Source of the DNA: Allacma fusca
Taxonomy: Eukaryota > Arthropoda > Collembola > Symphypleona > Sminthuridae
Length of the DNA: 64,000 bases
Assembly: GCA_947179485.1 (NCBI GenBank)
Contig: OX359246.1
Location: 32,674,001-32,738,000 of the forward strand
Reading direction: 5' to 3'
Numbering within the stretch: the stretch's first letter is position 1; each line of letters opens with the position of its first letter. The translations under genes were made by a program, and so were the position numbers. Under the pieces are notes generated by a model that saw only the letters and a list, made by a program, of their open reading frames with translations, made no database searches and was not told the origin of the DNA. This document shows, in pieces, positions 21,249 to 32,993 of this stretch.

Positions 21249-22945
21249 TTAGAAATGCGTACGACCCAAACATAGCTGTTTACATTTGGGGACGCAACCG
21301 AGGGTACTTGTTGAGGACATAGATGGCGCTAGGATTGGAGTGACTTTTCGGAAAAAGCTTCGTCCCATTGGTTGAGAGGGCTGACTGATAGCAGGTTGAC
21401 TGATTTCAATGCTGCTGTCGGAAGGGTCGGGTTGGGGTGTTGTTGTGGTTGCTTCTGTTGTTGTTTTTGGTGTTGTTGTTGTAGTTGTTGTAGTTGTTGT
21501 CGTGGTTGTTTCGTCATCATCATCCTGAACAGTCCCTTCGCGATCGCAGACCTATTGACGTGAAAAAGTCATCAGGAATGTAAAATACTGGCGGTCAAAA
21601 TTTTGAGAATCTGTCCAACAAAATCAAAATTTGCTTTTGGGTTGCCAAGACTGAGGAATTGCACTTTGCTTAGTAATTACTTCCAAAATTACATCAAGTT
21701 TGGCATTTCTCTTTGGGGAATTATTACGAACATGATAGGGAAGGAGCTATTCGTAGTAATTAACTTGAGTAGAAAAGTTTGAACACTTGGAAGTTTTTTA
21801 GTAACGCGAGAATGTGAATAGACACAAAATTGCGGGAAGCAAAAAAGAATATACTTGGAAATTATTTAGAAGAGTAAAATATTATTTATGAATGGTTATA
21901 ATAGTTATGAATGGTGGTGAGAATTAAGTATTACGTTTTTCTTTGAGGTACAATTTTTCTGGGTACAATATATACATGCGCATGATCGCTTTTTTGTCCC
22001 TTAAGGTGCAGACTTACCTTAAGAAAAATCTGAGTGAGACATTTCACAAAAGCCGAGTTTTTAGCACAATTTTCTGTATCATGTTGCTCGTACCCTGAAG
22101 ATACGACAAATTTAGAAAAAATTCATCTTAAAATATGACAATGTAATACAATATAATGTAAATGTGAAAACAGAAGGATACATATAAAAAAATAAAGGTT
22201 CATACACTCAGCGCATATTTCTATTTCATCGATGAAGTCATCAATGATTCTTTCGGGGTACTTATGCTTCTTGTACTCCTTCATAATATAATGATGAGCT
22301 TTGGAGTGGTCAAAGGCCAAATCGGTTGTCAACTGCAACAGTTTTTTTAATGAAAGAATGCGCATCTTATAAAAATTTTGTTGAATTTTTAAAACAAGTA
22401 CATTTGCATGAAATGAATTAAAACCAAAGGTACCCATTCGAGACGTCCAAGCACACAGAATTTGAAACAGCACTGGAATACAAATCACAGGGTTATTAAA
22501 TAGTACTCAAAGATGCTGAAAAAGAAAAAAACATGTGAACTCCGATATTTACCGCTACTGTTGTATTGCACAAGCGAAGTTTCCTGGGTTCCTCTTTAAT
22601 GTCATCAAAGCATCTCTCTCGCCACCAAGACTGCAGCGGGTCAACAGGTTTCAGTCTTTTCCCTTGACAAGCAAAGAATTTCTTCCCATCCGGATCAACA
22701 CCGGTTTCGTAAGAATCAACCATATTTAGCGCTTCAGACTTGCAAAATTACATTGTGTACATAAATTAGTGCAATCTTCAGACTGTCATGGCCAAATCAG
22801 TGCTTACAATCTCTTAGGTTACAAAATATTAACAGATCAGTGTTACCCATTTCCCATAGTTGTCATATGCTCCAGCAAATGAAAATGCAGCGAGGTTAAG
22901 TAACACCAGAAGTAAAATTGTAAAAAATACGTGTTTGTGAATCAT
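21249..22945 (-). CDS. Odorant-binding-protein-like secreted protein with Thr-rich tail
   Basis: Six exons (22945-22847, 22738-22553, 22472-22434, 22332-22206, 22094-22018, 21551-21249) join in phase to 276 residues. Exon 1 is a signal peptide (M-I-H-K then an L/V/F core ending 'SFAGA'). The mature part has the OBP-type cysteine pattern. C-x3-C occurs in the 13-codon exon 3 ('CCFKFC'). The last pair, after 'EICAEW', is C-x11-C-x8-C ('NCAKNSAFVKC'), the C4-C5-C6 spacing of insect OBPs. Extra cysteines in exon 2 suggest a plus-C-like variant. OBPs carry hydrophobic ligands in extracellular fluids. Unusually, the last exon adds about 100 residues: an acidic stretch, about a dozen Thr in a row (an ACA/ACT microsatellite), then Ser/Pro-rich sequence, mucin-like. 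Exon 3 is missed if the longer shadow frame is read. Confidence 0.7.
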
Positions 22946-23743
22946 TGCTTTTAGCGTGTGCACACAAATTGTAAGATTTCAATATTTCATGTATCTGTAT
23001 TTCCATCTTGTATGGATACAAGCGGAATTTCTATTTCAATCGAGGATGCAAAAAGAATATGTAATTTGTATATGTATTCAAGTACGCTACACATACAACA
23101 TTCATTTTATTGTTGATATTTCATCTTAGAATGGAGTCATTGTATGATATGTATCTTTCCAGCCAATGGTAAGGGCAATGCTACAGCTACATGTGTAACT
23201 GCAAGTATGTACATAATACATAATTATCCGCACGTATAATTATATATACTCAGTACCTGATTTATATTTTTAACAAAACGATAATGGTAAATTTATAAAC
23301 AAAATCAGCAAACAACTACCAATTGGAAGTCCCATCAATTTTAAGAACAGGTTTGGCTGATTAAGCACAACGATAGTAAATATTTAAAGGAGCGTGTTAA
23401 AAATATGGGCATAACAACACTACTAACTTACACACAAAGAGCATTTACCTGAAATAGCTTAAACCAATTATCATGTTGTTAATTTCTGCAATAATTTATA
23501 GTTTATTCATCATTTATCAAGCTTTAATTCAGTAAAACAAAAACCAGGGTCTGAGTAGTTTAGCACTCGTGGCAGAACCAATCTGCAAGTAAATTAGTAT
23601 TTTGTAACTACCAGTAAAGTAAACCGGAAATATTTAACACATCATCAAGATGTGCAAATAGTATCAATTAGATAAACGTTCATATTTATTTTTAATCTTA
23701 CCAATCTGTGCCATATTCATTATGGATGTGCAATAGTCAGGCT
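22946..23743. other. Intergenic, 5' flank of the OBP-like gene
   Basis: AT-rich, no coding signal or repeat recognised. Confidence 0.5.
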
Positions 23744-24831
23744 CAGGGTTGGCCAAATGAAAATGCCCTCGGTTTTATGCCTGCCCGGTTGAAAATGCCC
23801 TGAAAATGCCGAAAATGCCCAACTTTCAAAATGCCCGGGATTTTGGGCATTTTCGATTATTTTGTAAATAATCATTATTTACCGCTCTTGTTTAAGATTT
23901 TTTTAAATGTCAAACTTGATTTAAAAATATACATTTTACAGAATGAATTAATCGAAAGCATAGCCATTTGTAAACTGTTAGTATTCCTACATCGTTTCTT
24001 CCCCTGTGAATTAGTAATCTAATTCAACAAAATCCTCAACATCAACTCACCTTCGGACTCGTGAAAAGTAAAACTATAATTTTCGTCGTCATCTAAAATA
24101 TTTTTTTCCAATTCGGGGATTGCAGTGATATTTTATATACATGATAATCATGTTTAATTTGTTTTGATGAACTCGGTTCTGGCTTTGTTGAGAATGATTT
24201 GACCAAACTTAAAGTGATTTCTTTGGTCACATCGTTGTCGAGAACAATACGAATGCTTTGGTACTACATTTGGATAATTCCCGCTTTACCTCCACTGGGG
24301 CTTTTAAACTTTCGTGCGAGCACGCCAGTTTATGGTATAATCTAACCGCTTGTTATGAAAATAATTACACAACATTTTATTTTTACCAATGTCTGGCCTA
24401 TGAAGCTGAATATTGTCATTGATTCGAGGTATCGTGATTAAATCTCAAGTTAAAATTAAAAAATGGAATGAGATTTAAAATAATGATAATAAAAATTTTA
24501 GTACTACAATTAATGAAATTTCATGTATGCAATTATAAAGATATTTGAATTGGTTCAAACAAAACATGTATCGAAATTTACCTTGCTAAAAATAATAGAT
24601 AGCGTCCAGGCAGAAGTATCCCAAGAAATGATTGAATATGAACAAAATGTCTGACCTACGCGGATTATGCCGAAAATGCCGAAAATGCCTGCCCTACGCG
24701 GATTATGCCAAAAATGCCGAAAATGCCATAGATGCCGAAAATGCCATGAATTGAAAATGCCCAAAATGCCCGGGCATTTTCGGCAGGCAAAATGCCCAAA
24801 ATGCCATGGCATTTTCAATTGGCCAACCCTG
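23744..24831. mobile_element. Non-autonomous hAT element, 1088 bp
   Basis: Terminal inverted repeats CAGGGTTGGCCAA (left) and TTGGCCAACCCTG (right) are flanked by a perfect 8-bp target duplication, GTCAGGCT, at 23736-23743 and 24832-24839. This defines a hAT-superfamily insertion. Both subterminal regions are packed with copies of GAAAATGCC / CCGAAAATGCC, likely transposase-binding arrays by analogy with other hAT elements. The interior has no transposase frame, so the element depends on a source elsewhere. Confidence 0.9.
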
Positions 24832-25185
24832 GTCAGGCTCATGTTGTCCAGGTTCTAGCAACTATGTACGTATATACGTGCATTTAGCTTTTATAATGCA
24901 AGGAGCATACATTTATGTATCAAGTCAATCAAGTGGCATGTGTATACACAATTGAATTACTTGAGAAGCTGAATTAAAAAAAATGTACGAGAAATTTTGG
25001 ACGTTGATATTTTCTGCATACAATCTGCTTAATGAACATAATTTCAAAGATGCGCCTCCTTTGGGAAAAAAAACTATGCATAAATAATGATACGTACCGC
25101 AGCGGAATTTTGGAGTATACACTTGACAAGACTGCAAAAATCCCAGCGACACACACAGTATCAAGTCTTCAACTACGTACCTGGC

Positions 25186-25249
25186 AGAGCTGCGCTCAAG
25201 TTCAAGTAGTACTTGACAAGTATCAAGCCAGGTCAAGTTCGAACCCGAA
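25186..25249 (+). mobile_element. Truncated hAT end related to the 46.9-kb MITE
   Basis: The block begins CAGAGCTGCGCTCAAG and carries CTTGAC/CAAGT motifs like the 1-kb element at 46868-47867, whose right end reads CAGAGCTGCGC when inverted. No opposite end or target duplication is found, so this is a fragment. It abuts the 17-bp minisatellite. Confidence 0.5.
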
Positions 25250-25334
25250 TGTACAATATAAAACCATGTACAATATAAAACCATGTACAATATACAACCA
25301 TGTACAATATACAACCTTGTACAATATTCAACAC
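25250..25334. repeat. 17-bp minisatellite, five units
   Basis: Five tandem units of TGTACAATATAAAACCA start at 25250, 25267, 25284, 25301 and 25318. The first two are identical; later units change AAAA to ACAA and the last is diverged. Confidence 0.9.
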
Positions 25335-25727
25335 CCAACAACGAGTTACTTTAAAACATGTTTTTACTCTGCCTCGTGCAATCAAACAACAGGGTTGGAT
25401 TAAACCTACACACTCCATAGTACAGAGTACATTTTTTAACCACGATAGTAGAGAAAATGTCTAAATTAACTACTACAGGTCTACTTGAAATACCTTCGAA
25501 GAAGAGAATTCTTTATGAACTATACTTAACTATAGCAATATGTACATATAGTACGTATAATCAACAATTAATAACCTGTAATTATACACATTTTCTAACT
25601 AATAAATAAATACTAGAGTAGAACAACGTCTTGTCCACTGGCGGAAATGCATTTTGAAGTTATTGAAGGTTAGTTAAGCAAGTCAATTATTTATAATGTG
25701 CACAATGAACTTGTTTCCATGCAAAAT

Positions 25728-26080
25728 CAGAAGCATAAAAGCATTAGGAAAAAATATGCACAATCTGAAGTAATTTATTGCAACAACTCAATTAACTTCC
25801 CATGAACATCCGTCTGCTTGGATAATTACCGCTTGCAATTTCACAGGGATCTTCCTTGTTGCTTTACATCATACATAAAAGAAAAACACCAGAAGCATGA
25901 AGCATTAGGGAAAAGTATGCACAATCTGATGTACTACATTGCAGCAAATCATTAAAATTCTCAGATGCATCCTTCTGGTTGATTAATTACTCCTTGCGAT
26001 TTCACAGGGACTCTGTGATGTTGCTTTAAACCAAAGAAAGAAGCCAGAAGTATGAAAGCATTGGGAAAAAGTATTGACTG
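25728..26080. repeat. Diverged tandem repeat, period about 155-162 bp
   Basis: The block starting CAGAAGCAT-AAAGCATTAGG recurs at 25728, 25890 and 26045. The intervening halves also align (CACAATCTGA..., then ...GATTTCACAGGGA, then TTGCTTTA). There are two full diverged copies and part of a third. Confidence 0.7.
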
Positions 26081-26099
26081 TAGGGGATAACTCATTGAA

Positions 26100-26380
26100 T
26101 TAATTTGAGTAAATGAATGGTTTTTTCGTGACACCCCAGCTAGAGTCTTTATTAAATCAGTGAATGGGCACATGGAGTATTATGGATGGTGATTGAAGAA
26201 ACAAACTAGATGTCTTGGATTGCATTGCTTTGCTTCGATGAAGATTTTTAAAATAGACGGGCTGAAGACTATCACATTGCACCGAATTAAGTTGAGCCTT
26301 CTTCGTTGGAAAATTCACATGGTGAATCATCTTCAATTGGACTTCATGCATTTGATTTGTTTAGGGATTCGTTCATATTA
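26100..26380 (+). pseudogene. Possible transposase-derived remnant
   Basis: A short frame ends in 'LQLDFMHLICLGI', which resembles the D-x-M-H-x-x-x-L-G motif of several transposase-like proteins in animal genomes. Nothing else of the domain is readable and the flanks carry no terminal repeats. Weak. Confidence 0.25.
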
Positions 26381-27072
26381 ATTCGACAAGAAGTTAAAAA
26401 TGTTTTATTGACCAGGGATTCAAAACTGTATTCAGGAATTCAAGTGTTGAAAGGTGAAGTTACCAAATTGTTGATGTAGAACTTACAGCTGTAAAAACTT
26501 CCCAAAATTATCCGGGCACTATTAATGTTTCTACTGATTTATTGATGTAATACTGAAAATATTGTAAACCCGGATACTTAGAATGAAGCGACTGGGAACT
26601 TATGAGTTCCCAATTTCAATACTGCAATACAACCTGCTCGTACACATGCTATATTGCCAGTTGCCATATTTCGTTTATTGGATTCTAAAGAAATTTACTA
26701 CAACGGTCCATATTTAGGAACACTATTTAATTAAATTTTAGCATCATGAAATTTGATTACATTTTTATTTAAATTGTCGTTATTTGTTTTATCAAATAAT
26801 TCTTTTCCCATTCATTTTGATCAAACTATCTTGTATTTCGGCACAAATTAGATGAACTGTCAAAATCGATTGCCATGTTAAAACCACATAAAACACAAGG
26901 TTTAATAAGGTCGAATAACTATGCCCTGATCTTCCAATCAAAAATACTACAGAACTGAAACATCTGAATTTGTACTTGGAAGTAGATTTGCGTTATTATG
27001 GAATTATATCTGTTTGCAATTTTGTTTTAATTAGTAACTTATTTAGCTTGAGACTAAATCCAACTTGTTGGT

Positions 27073-29925
27073 TTATACAATCTCTATATTTGAACATTCG
27101 GAAAGATCCATTTGGTTTATTGCATCGGAAATGTAGGAACCCAGCTGCATGAAGATTTCTCTATAAGGAAAAACATTCCTGTCAATTGTCACAGAGATTC
27201 GCTGTAGACCGTTATTCCCTGCCATGGAGATGACCACACCTGTTATCCAGAGAAACTTTTTATTCAACAATTCGTAAGAGCATATAAATATTAGCAATAC
27301 AAAAATCTTGGAAAGCATTCGAAAACTCTGGACGTGAGGTGAATTTATCCGACGTTATAAATCATTCTATACTTATGTATGATAAAATGTTAAAACAAGG
27401 CCAACTCTACTCTTACTCTCTGCCTTTCTTTATGGGAAATAGTTATAGTAGTAATATATTGTAGTATCTAAATATATGTACATAGTGGCAGATATATTTT
27501 GACATCTCTATCAGCTATTGTTAGATGTCACTATGTCGGAAAGTATTTTCTATAGTCATACTATAGATTTTTAAAGCGAAGCGCTTTTGTAAAATTGCTC
27601 GTTTTTGATTTTGTCCTTCTAAAGGCTCCCGCACGGGACAAGATACAACCACCGGACCAGCGGCAAACGACCTGTTGGGTCCTGGATTTGGGAATAACAC
27701 CTTAACTTTTTCAATTTTCAAAATTTAATGAAATTTCATAAAATTTCGAAAATTCCCCGAATTCACTTAAAAATCTAATTTAACCGTACAAACGAATTCG
27801 TTGATCCCTAAAGTCGTGGAAAATACCTTTCCCACCCAAATTTCCTGAAATTTCGAAAATATTCCGAATTTACGTAAAATTCTGATTTAACCGCTCGAAA
27901 GAATGCCTTGATCAATAAAATCGTCGAAAATACCTTCCTCGCCACAATATTCAAAATTTTATGAAACGAAAAAACTGCGAATTGACGTGAAAACCTGGTT
28001 AACCACAGGAACTAGGTTTTAACTCGTTGATCACTAATAAGGTCGTAAAACATACCTTCCCTGCCTTGAAATCCGGCTTCGCTTTTGATGCAATCGATGA
28101 ATCGATTGCAGTTTTGGATTTTTTACTGTTTAAATTCAACATAGCACCATCATTGTAATGCTGTATTCGAATTGAAATTACAAGACGGCTTACGACATGC
28201 TGATTACACCTTTCTAATTTCAATAAATTGGTCCTTTGGGTTAACAGGAAGAAACATTGCTCAAAAAATGATAGAGGATGTACGAAAGATTACCTGTGTG
28301 TGAATTCGTTGGAGCTATTGCATTCACTGACCCTGAGACAAGCATCCCATCAAGGTAGAGAGGTTCAGTTGGGACGGGAAGATTCGTGGCTATAGCACTG
28401 GCAAGGTAGAATTTATCGTAAACTCTCGAGTAAAAACATTTGGGCAAACTGCTAAGTAAATTCAAAACCAAGTCCATTAAAAGCGAAGCTGCCGAGTTTC
28501 TTTTCGCTGCCAAAGTCTGGTTAACATGCTGAAGACATGAAGACACGTCGTCGTAGTTTAGATCGAACAGGGCCACAACGTTGAAACTGTAGTGTAAAAG
28601 CAGTGTAAAAGTTTTTAAAATTTCTGAAAACAATCAATTAAAAGAGTGCATCCATAAAATTAATTCTTGAATGATTCATTAGCAGAAAATAAGATACAAA
28701 TACGATATGTATACAAAACATTTCAATTTTATAATCGTAACAACATGTTCACACATTACTATAATGAAGTTTTGAATAAAATTTCCTTTTAAAACGTAAA
28801 AACTGCAATATGCAACAATATATGTGTTGATTTTAAAGCGTTTTGTACGTTACAACTGACTGTCAAGCCAATTTGCACATATTTGTCTTACGCATGGTTT
28901 GACATCCCAATGGGGTGATTCGGTGTTGGCGTTGTGAAACAAAAGGAAAGTTTTTTTGGTACGGGTTGTGAAGCTTCAATCATAATTTTACGAAAGGACA
29001 TCAAACAGGCTCCAACCAGAACTGTGACGTAACTGACTTTCATATTGTTCTTGATCCTCTTCACTGTCTCCACGGGGATCGGAGGGGTAAAGCAGGTATA
29101 ATAATCATTGGATGGACAACCGCTCGTACTCCACACCCTTGGTCTTAAAGAATAAGTGTTTACAGTCTGTTCCGAAAAATCCGAAATCATTTTGAAAGGA
29201 ATCACGGCTGACTGTGCCACTTTAAGCCACAAAGGTTGTTTTCGAAAATTTGGCTTCGGGAAATTTAATTTAGCCTGGAATAGGCATTCCGTCCAGAATA
29301 AAAAACTAAGCCCATCGCCTAGACAGTGATGGTACCGAATAGCCAGAGCTGTATTCTTTAAATTCCCATTAATAAAATAATTATTCACAACTAAATATTC
29401 CCAAGGACTCCGGTCGGGCTTATAACCCAGTGCCATGAAAGCCCCCAAAATCCTCTGGAGATCGGATTCATCGCAAGGGCTCGGTAAATGCAAATCGGGA
29501 TCTACATGGTTATAAACACGTACATGGTGTTCAATTTGAAAAGCTGGATCTTTTTTGAAGAATGGCTTGCCCCAGAAATGTGTTGGAATCTGTGTGAGCC
29601 TTTCAAACAGGAAAGTAGATCCATTGCGTTTATTGATCACATGCTCTTGAAATATTTGCTGAAATCTTTGAAGCTCAACTTCTCCATCCACCATCATATA
29701 TCCTCCTAAGGAGGCATTTGGTTTCTATAAATTATCCAAGAACAGGTAAGTTGTGATGCCTTCTTTACGAACAGGGGTTAAGTCGGTTTTGAAGAATTTG
29801 ACAAATGTCCAGACCGTGTAATTGTAAGGTAGAAACAGGATATAAATTATGAACATGAGAGGGACAGTAAAAATCAATAAAATTGATAGGACTATCTTTA
29901 CCAAATATTTTAAACTTATCTCCAT
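27073..29925 (-). pseudogene. Wax-ester-synthase/DGAT-like O-acyltransferase with in-frame stop
   Basis: Exons 29925-28892, 28586-28294 and 27239-27073 join in phase to 498 codons. The protein has an N-terminal membrane segment (about residues 9-36), the WS/DGAT catalytic motif HHxxxDG ('RYHHCLGDGLSF', about residue 195), and a DUF1298-type C-terminal region across exons 2-3 ('TNLPVPTEPLYLDG', 'GVVISMAGNNGLQRISV'). The family esterifies fatty alcohols or diacylglycerol with acyl-CoA. Codon 67 is TAG (29725-29727); the paralogous copy at 40.86 kb has TCA there. All other codons and splice phases are intact, so this is a recent loss, an allele, a readthrough site or a sequencing error. Translation could restart at the downstream ATG at 29697 but would lack the membrane anchor. 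Confidence 0.75.
27720..28066. repeat. Degenerate tandem repeat in the WS/DGAT-like intron
   Basis: Three diverged copies of a roughly 115-bp unit, recognised by the core GTTGATC-x-TAAA-GTCG-x-GAAAATACCTT and a preceding AATTTCGAAAAT-x-CCGAATT-x-ACGT-AAA block. They lie in the large second intron of the acyltransferase gene. Confidence 0.6.
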
Positions 29926-30354
29926 TTTGTAGTATGATGAACAGTTTTCAGGAAATGTTACATTTATAGGACGCCGGATACAACTACATGTAACCCTGAA
30001 AAACGAGGTAGAAATGAAAGTATATGAACTGACTGTGTAGTGTTTTATTCCTTGGATATTAAGAGTTACATGACATGGATAATAAGTACACAAGTTTTTG
30101 TATTGTCGGTACAATGTACAAACAACAGTTGATAATTTACTTCCAAGCTTAAGAATTTTTTTGAGGATAGACATATCCAATACATAGATATGTAAATATG
30201 TACATATATTTATTGTAATGTAACAGCTTTATTTCGTCAAATCAGCAGGATATTTATATATATATAACGATGTTATACATATATATAACGTATGTAGGTA
30301 CTGGAGTAGTGTGAGAAAGTCCTTGTTGTTTGTAGTATTCATTCCTATTACACA

Positions 30355-32886
30355 TATTGCTGGGAATGGTTCGGTCTGTCCCAATATTTCCGGTCTGATC
30401 CTAACGCAGGACCACTCCATCGGTCTGTTCTGTACACTCTCGAACCAAGGAACATGGTCAAGAGGATAGACCTGACCGAATCGGACCAGAACATTTGGAC
30501 CAAACATTAATGACGGGAAATTATTTGAAGCCATTGGACTGCGGCCGCCTTGGCCCTAGCCGGTCTTAAAATGTGTAGATTTAATAAAAGGAAAAATAAT
30601 TCATAGATGGCATTGAAAGTCATAAATTAACGCTTAAGATATGCTGAGTCGTGGCAAACTGCTTCTAGGACAGATCGGTAGAGAATATCAGGCTGCTTAT
30701 ACGATAATAACAGTAATAGTTAACTGAATATTTCCAAAGCGTAATTTACAAATAAGATACAACTCGATAAAGTTAAAAGTAAATAAGTCAGGGAGAGTAA
30801 GAAAATAGACCGACTCCGCGAAGTTCACCTTTTTGTTGACCGTGATGTAATTGAATCAATTTTAGAGAAGTTTAGACACATCTGTATGCGCGGGACTGCT
30901 TAAGACTCAAGACCGAAGTATATGTACTCCCAAACTCACATCACAAACAATTATTGTATTATTAATTATTGACGACTGCCTTAAATCCATTCATCCAAAA
31001 TGATCTATATAACGCTTGCTTATGGAGTCAACGGGCTAATTTACTTTAATCCCGTCATGCATGTCAAAATGTTTTGTAAAGTTAAGGGTTTTTGTGAAAA
31101 TATTGAAATTTAAAAAGTTTCAGAACATCAGTAATAATTCCACTTATTTCAAAAATAAATCAAATTTAATTTTTGTAAGACACTGGATTGTATAAAATTG
31201 AATTGACATTCAGAAAAAAATCAGGTTTTAAAAAAACCAAAACGAAGCTGCTTTTACGATTCTAAAAGTGAAAAACTAGCATTTGGTATGCATGGGAGGA
31301 ATTAGAGCAATAATGAACAATACAAAGCATCTCGGGTGCTACCGAATAATATATTATGTATACGTATGTGTTTGTACCCGGTACCCGAGATGCTTTGTAT
31401 CGTTCATTATTGCTCTAATTCCTCCCATGCATACCAAATGCTAGTTTTTCACTTTTAGAATCGTAAAAGCAGCTTCGTTTTGGTTTTTTTAAAACCTCAT
31501 TTTTTATTCAATTGTTTTCAAAATTTTCTTGGCTTAACGAGTCCATATTATTATAATAGTAATTCATTATTAAAATTTTCATGAAGCTCAAATGATTTAA
31601 TTAGTTGTTAATATTGGAAGACTTTAAGTTACGTCTCGAATATTGAAGGTTATGATTATGACAACCATACTTCGCATTTTTAAGTAATTAATTTTTAAGG
31701 GTCCAAGCCCTTGGTCGCACATCATAAGATTTTGCACACTAGCTTGCAATAATTAGACAGTCAGGTGTGCAAATTTTTATCAAAGTTGTTGTGGGGGAAG
31801 ACCTTTAAAAAAACTGCAATGTATTAGGATAGGCGATTCCGTAGACTCAAGGGAAAACTTGGGTATAAACAGCTCCAGATCTCGTAAACTATACACGCTG
31901 AAGATGCACGTTAAGCATTGGACGTTGTACAAATTCTGTCATTGACTTTAAGCCCTTAATATTCGGATTTGGTCAAAGGGTGCAGAAGTTATCCTTAAAT
32001 CTTTTTTTTTCAAGGGGGGGGGGGTAAGTGCATATCTACGCTTTGCGTTTTTTACGAAAACGAATTTTTTAAAAAGTTGAAAATTCTAATTTTTGCGAAT
32101 CAGTAAAAAAAGCATCTTCGTAAAAAGCTATCCAACAGGTCCCTAATTGTAAGGCGGGAATACATTTTAATTGTGAACATACAGCTGTGATAGAAATGAA
32201 TAGGACTGGTTAAACTTGGGCATGTATAGAACTAGCTTTGAAGTTCTACTTAGAATTTGAGCCTGTTAAGAAATTACTCAATGCAACTTCATGCACCCGG
32301 ACATTGCACAACTTGTGTTGCATACATGCATGTGAAAAAAGGAATTCAAAGGCAGAGAAGGTGAACAACAGAGTGCAATCTAAAATGCAAAATCCACAAA
32401 TATCTATTGCTCAAATGTATTTGCTGTATAGTACACTTAGGCATACGGATAGGAATATCCACAGATATCATTACTACAGTAAATCAGTCGGAATTATTGG
32501 AAGCCTACTCTTTAATAATTATTATTGTAGGGGGCCCGGGTCAAAAGGTCTTTATAAATGCAGGACACTGTTTGAAGCAGATATTCTGCAATAACATTAA
32601 AAATATGACTGAAATATGTTTCCTTGACATGTCATCTCTTGTGTATAATTTTCAAAAGAATCGGTGGAAAATCCCATCGAGTAAATTATTTGGTCCAAAC
32701 AAATGGTCCGATTTGGTCCTTTATTACAGGAACGGTTCTAATGGTTTGGTCGAAAAATTTTCGAACACACAATGTCAAATGATCCCAACTTTTGGAGCAG
32801 ACCATTTCAAGTGGTCCAAACAATTGGCCACGACCGGTTGAGACCAGAAGATTTGGTCCTGACCGGAACACAGCCCCAGCACTAAT
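30355..32886. mobile_element. Possible old transposon, copy 1
   Basis: The left end TATTGCTGGG-x-GGTTCGGTCTG and the right end ...CCCCAGCACTAAT are roughly inverted. They are flanked by 8-mers related to ATTACAGC (ATTACACA left, ATTGCAGC right). The paralogous interval 41482-46819 has both 8-mers intact. No transposase frame is visible and the ends are diverged, so the boundary call is tentative. The hairpin at 31.2-31.5 kb lies inside. Confidence 0.35.
31223..31497. repeat. Near-perfect 118-bp inverted repeat (hairpin)
   Basis: The arm 31223-31343 is the reverse complement of 31380-31497, with one clear mismatch (AACAATAC versus AACGATAC) and slight divergence beside a loop of about 36 bp. 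The match weakens but continues a little outside both arms. No coding potential. It could be a foldback MITE or, if transcribed, a long hairpin RNA. Confidence 0.9.
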
Positions 32887-32993
32887 AATTGCAGCATATT
32901 ATAATCGGAAGGTTGTTATTTGACGTATCTACAAATGGAGAGTGTATGAAGCTACCACGTGCCTGTATTTTTAAAACTATTGAGAATTGACAG
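32880..32993. repeat. Duplicated flank; empty site for two insertions
   Basis: This stretch matches 46824-46867 plus the DNA after 47868, and also 42780-42870. It contains a single GTATCTAC where the 46.9-kb paralogue carries the hAT MITE, so it is the unoccupied site. It ends at the GACAG (32989-32993) that forms the left target duplication of the BEL element. Confidence 0.65.

Noticed and set aside
21372..21563. Cys-rich plus-strand frame
   Set aside because: Antisense reading of the ACA/ACT repeat in the last exon of the OBP-like gene.
22123..22488. 121-residue minus-strand frame in the OBP-like gene
   Set aside because: It reads through an intron; the phase-consistent model uses a 13-codon exon (C-x3-C) and restarts at 22332.
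24667..24858. Met/Lys/Pro-repeat frame
   Set aside because: Generated by the GAAAATGCC array of the hAT element.
25250..26080. CRISPR-like direct repeats
   Set aside because: Units are contiguous without spacers and the genome is eukaryotic; these are a minisatellite and a diverged tandem repeat.
29725..30180. Extension of the acyltransferase frame upstream to 30180
   Set aside because: Open by chance; family proteins start near the membrane anchor and the paralogue at 41.06 kb starts at the same ATG as 29925.
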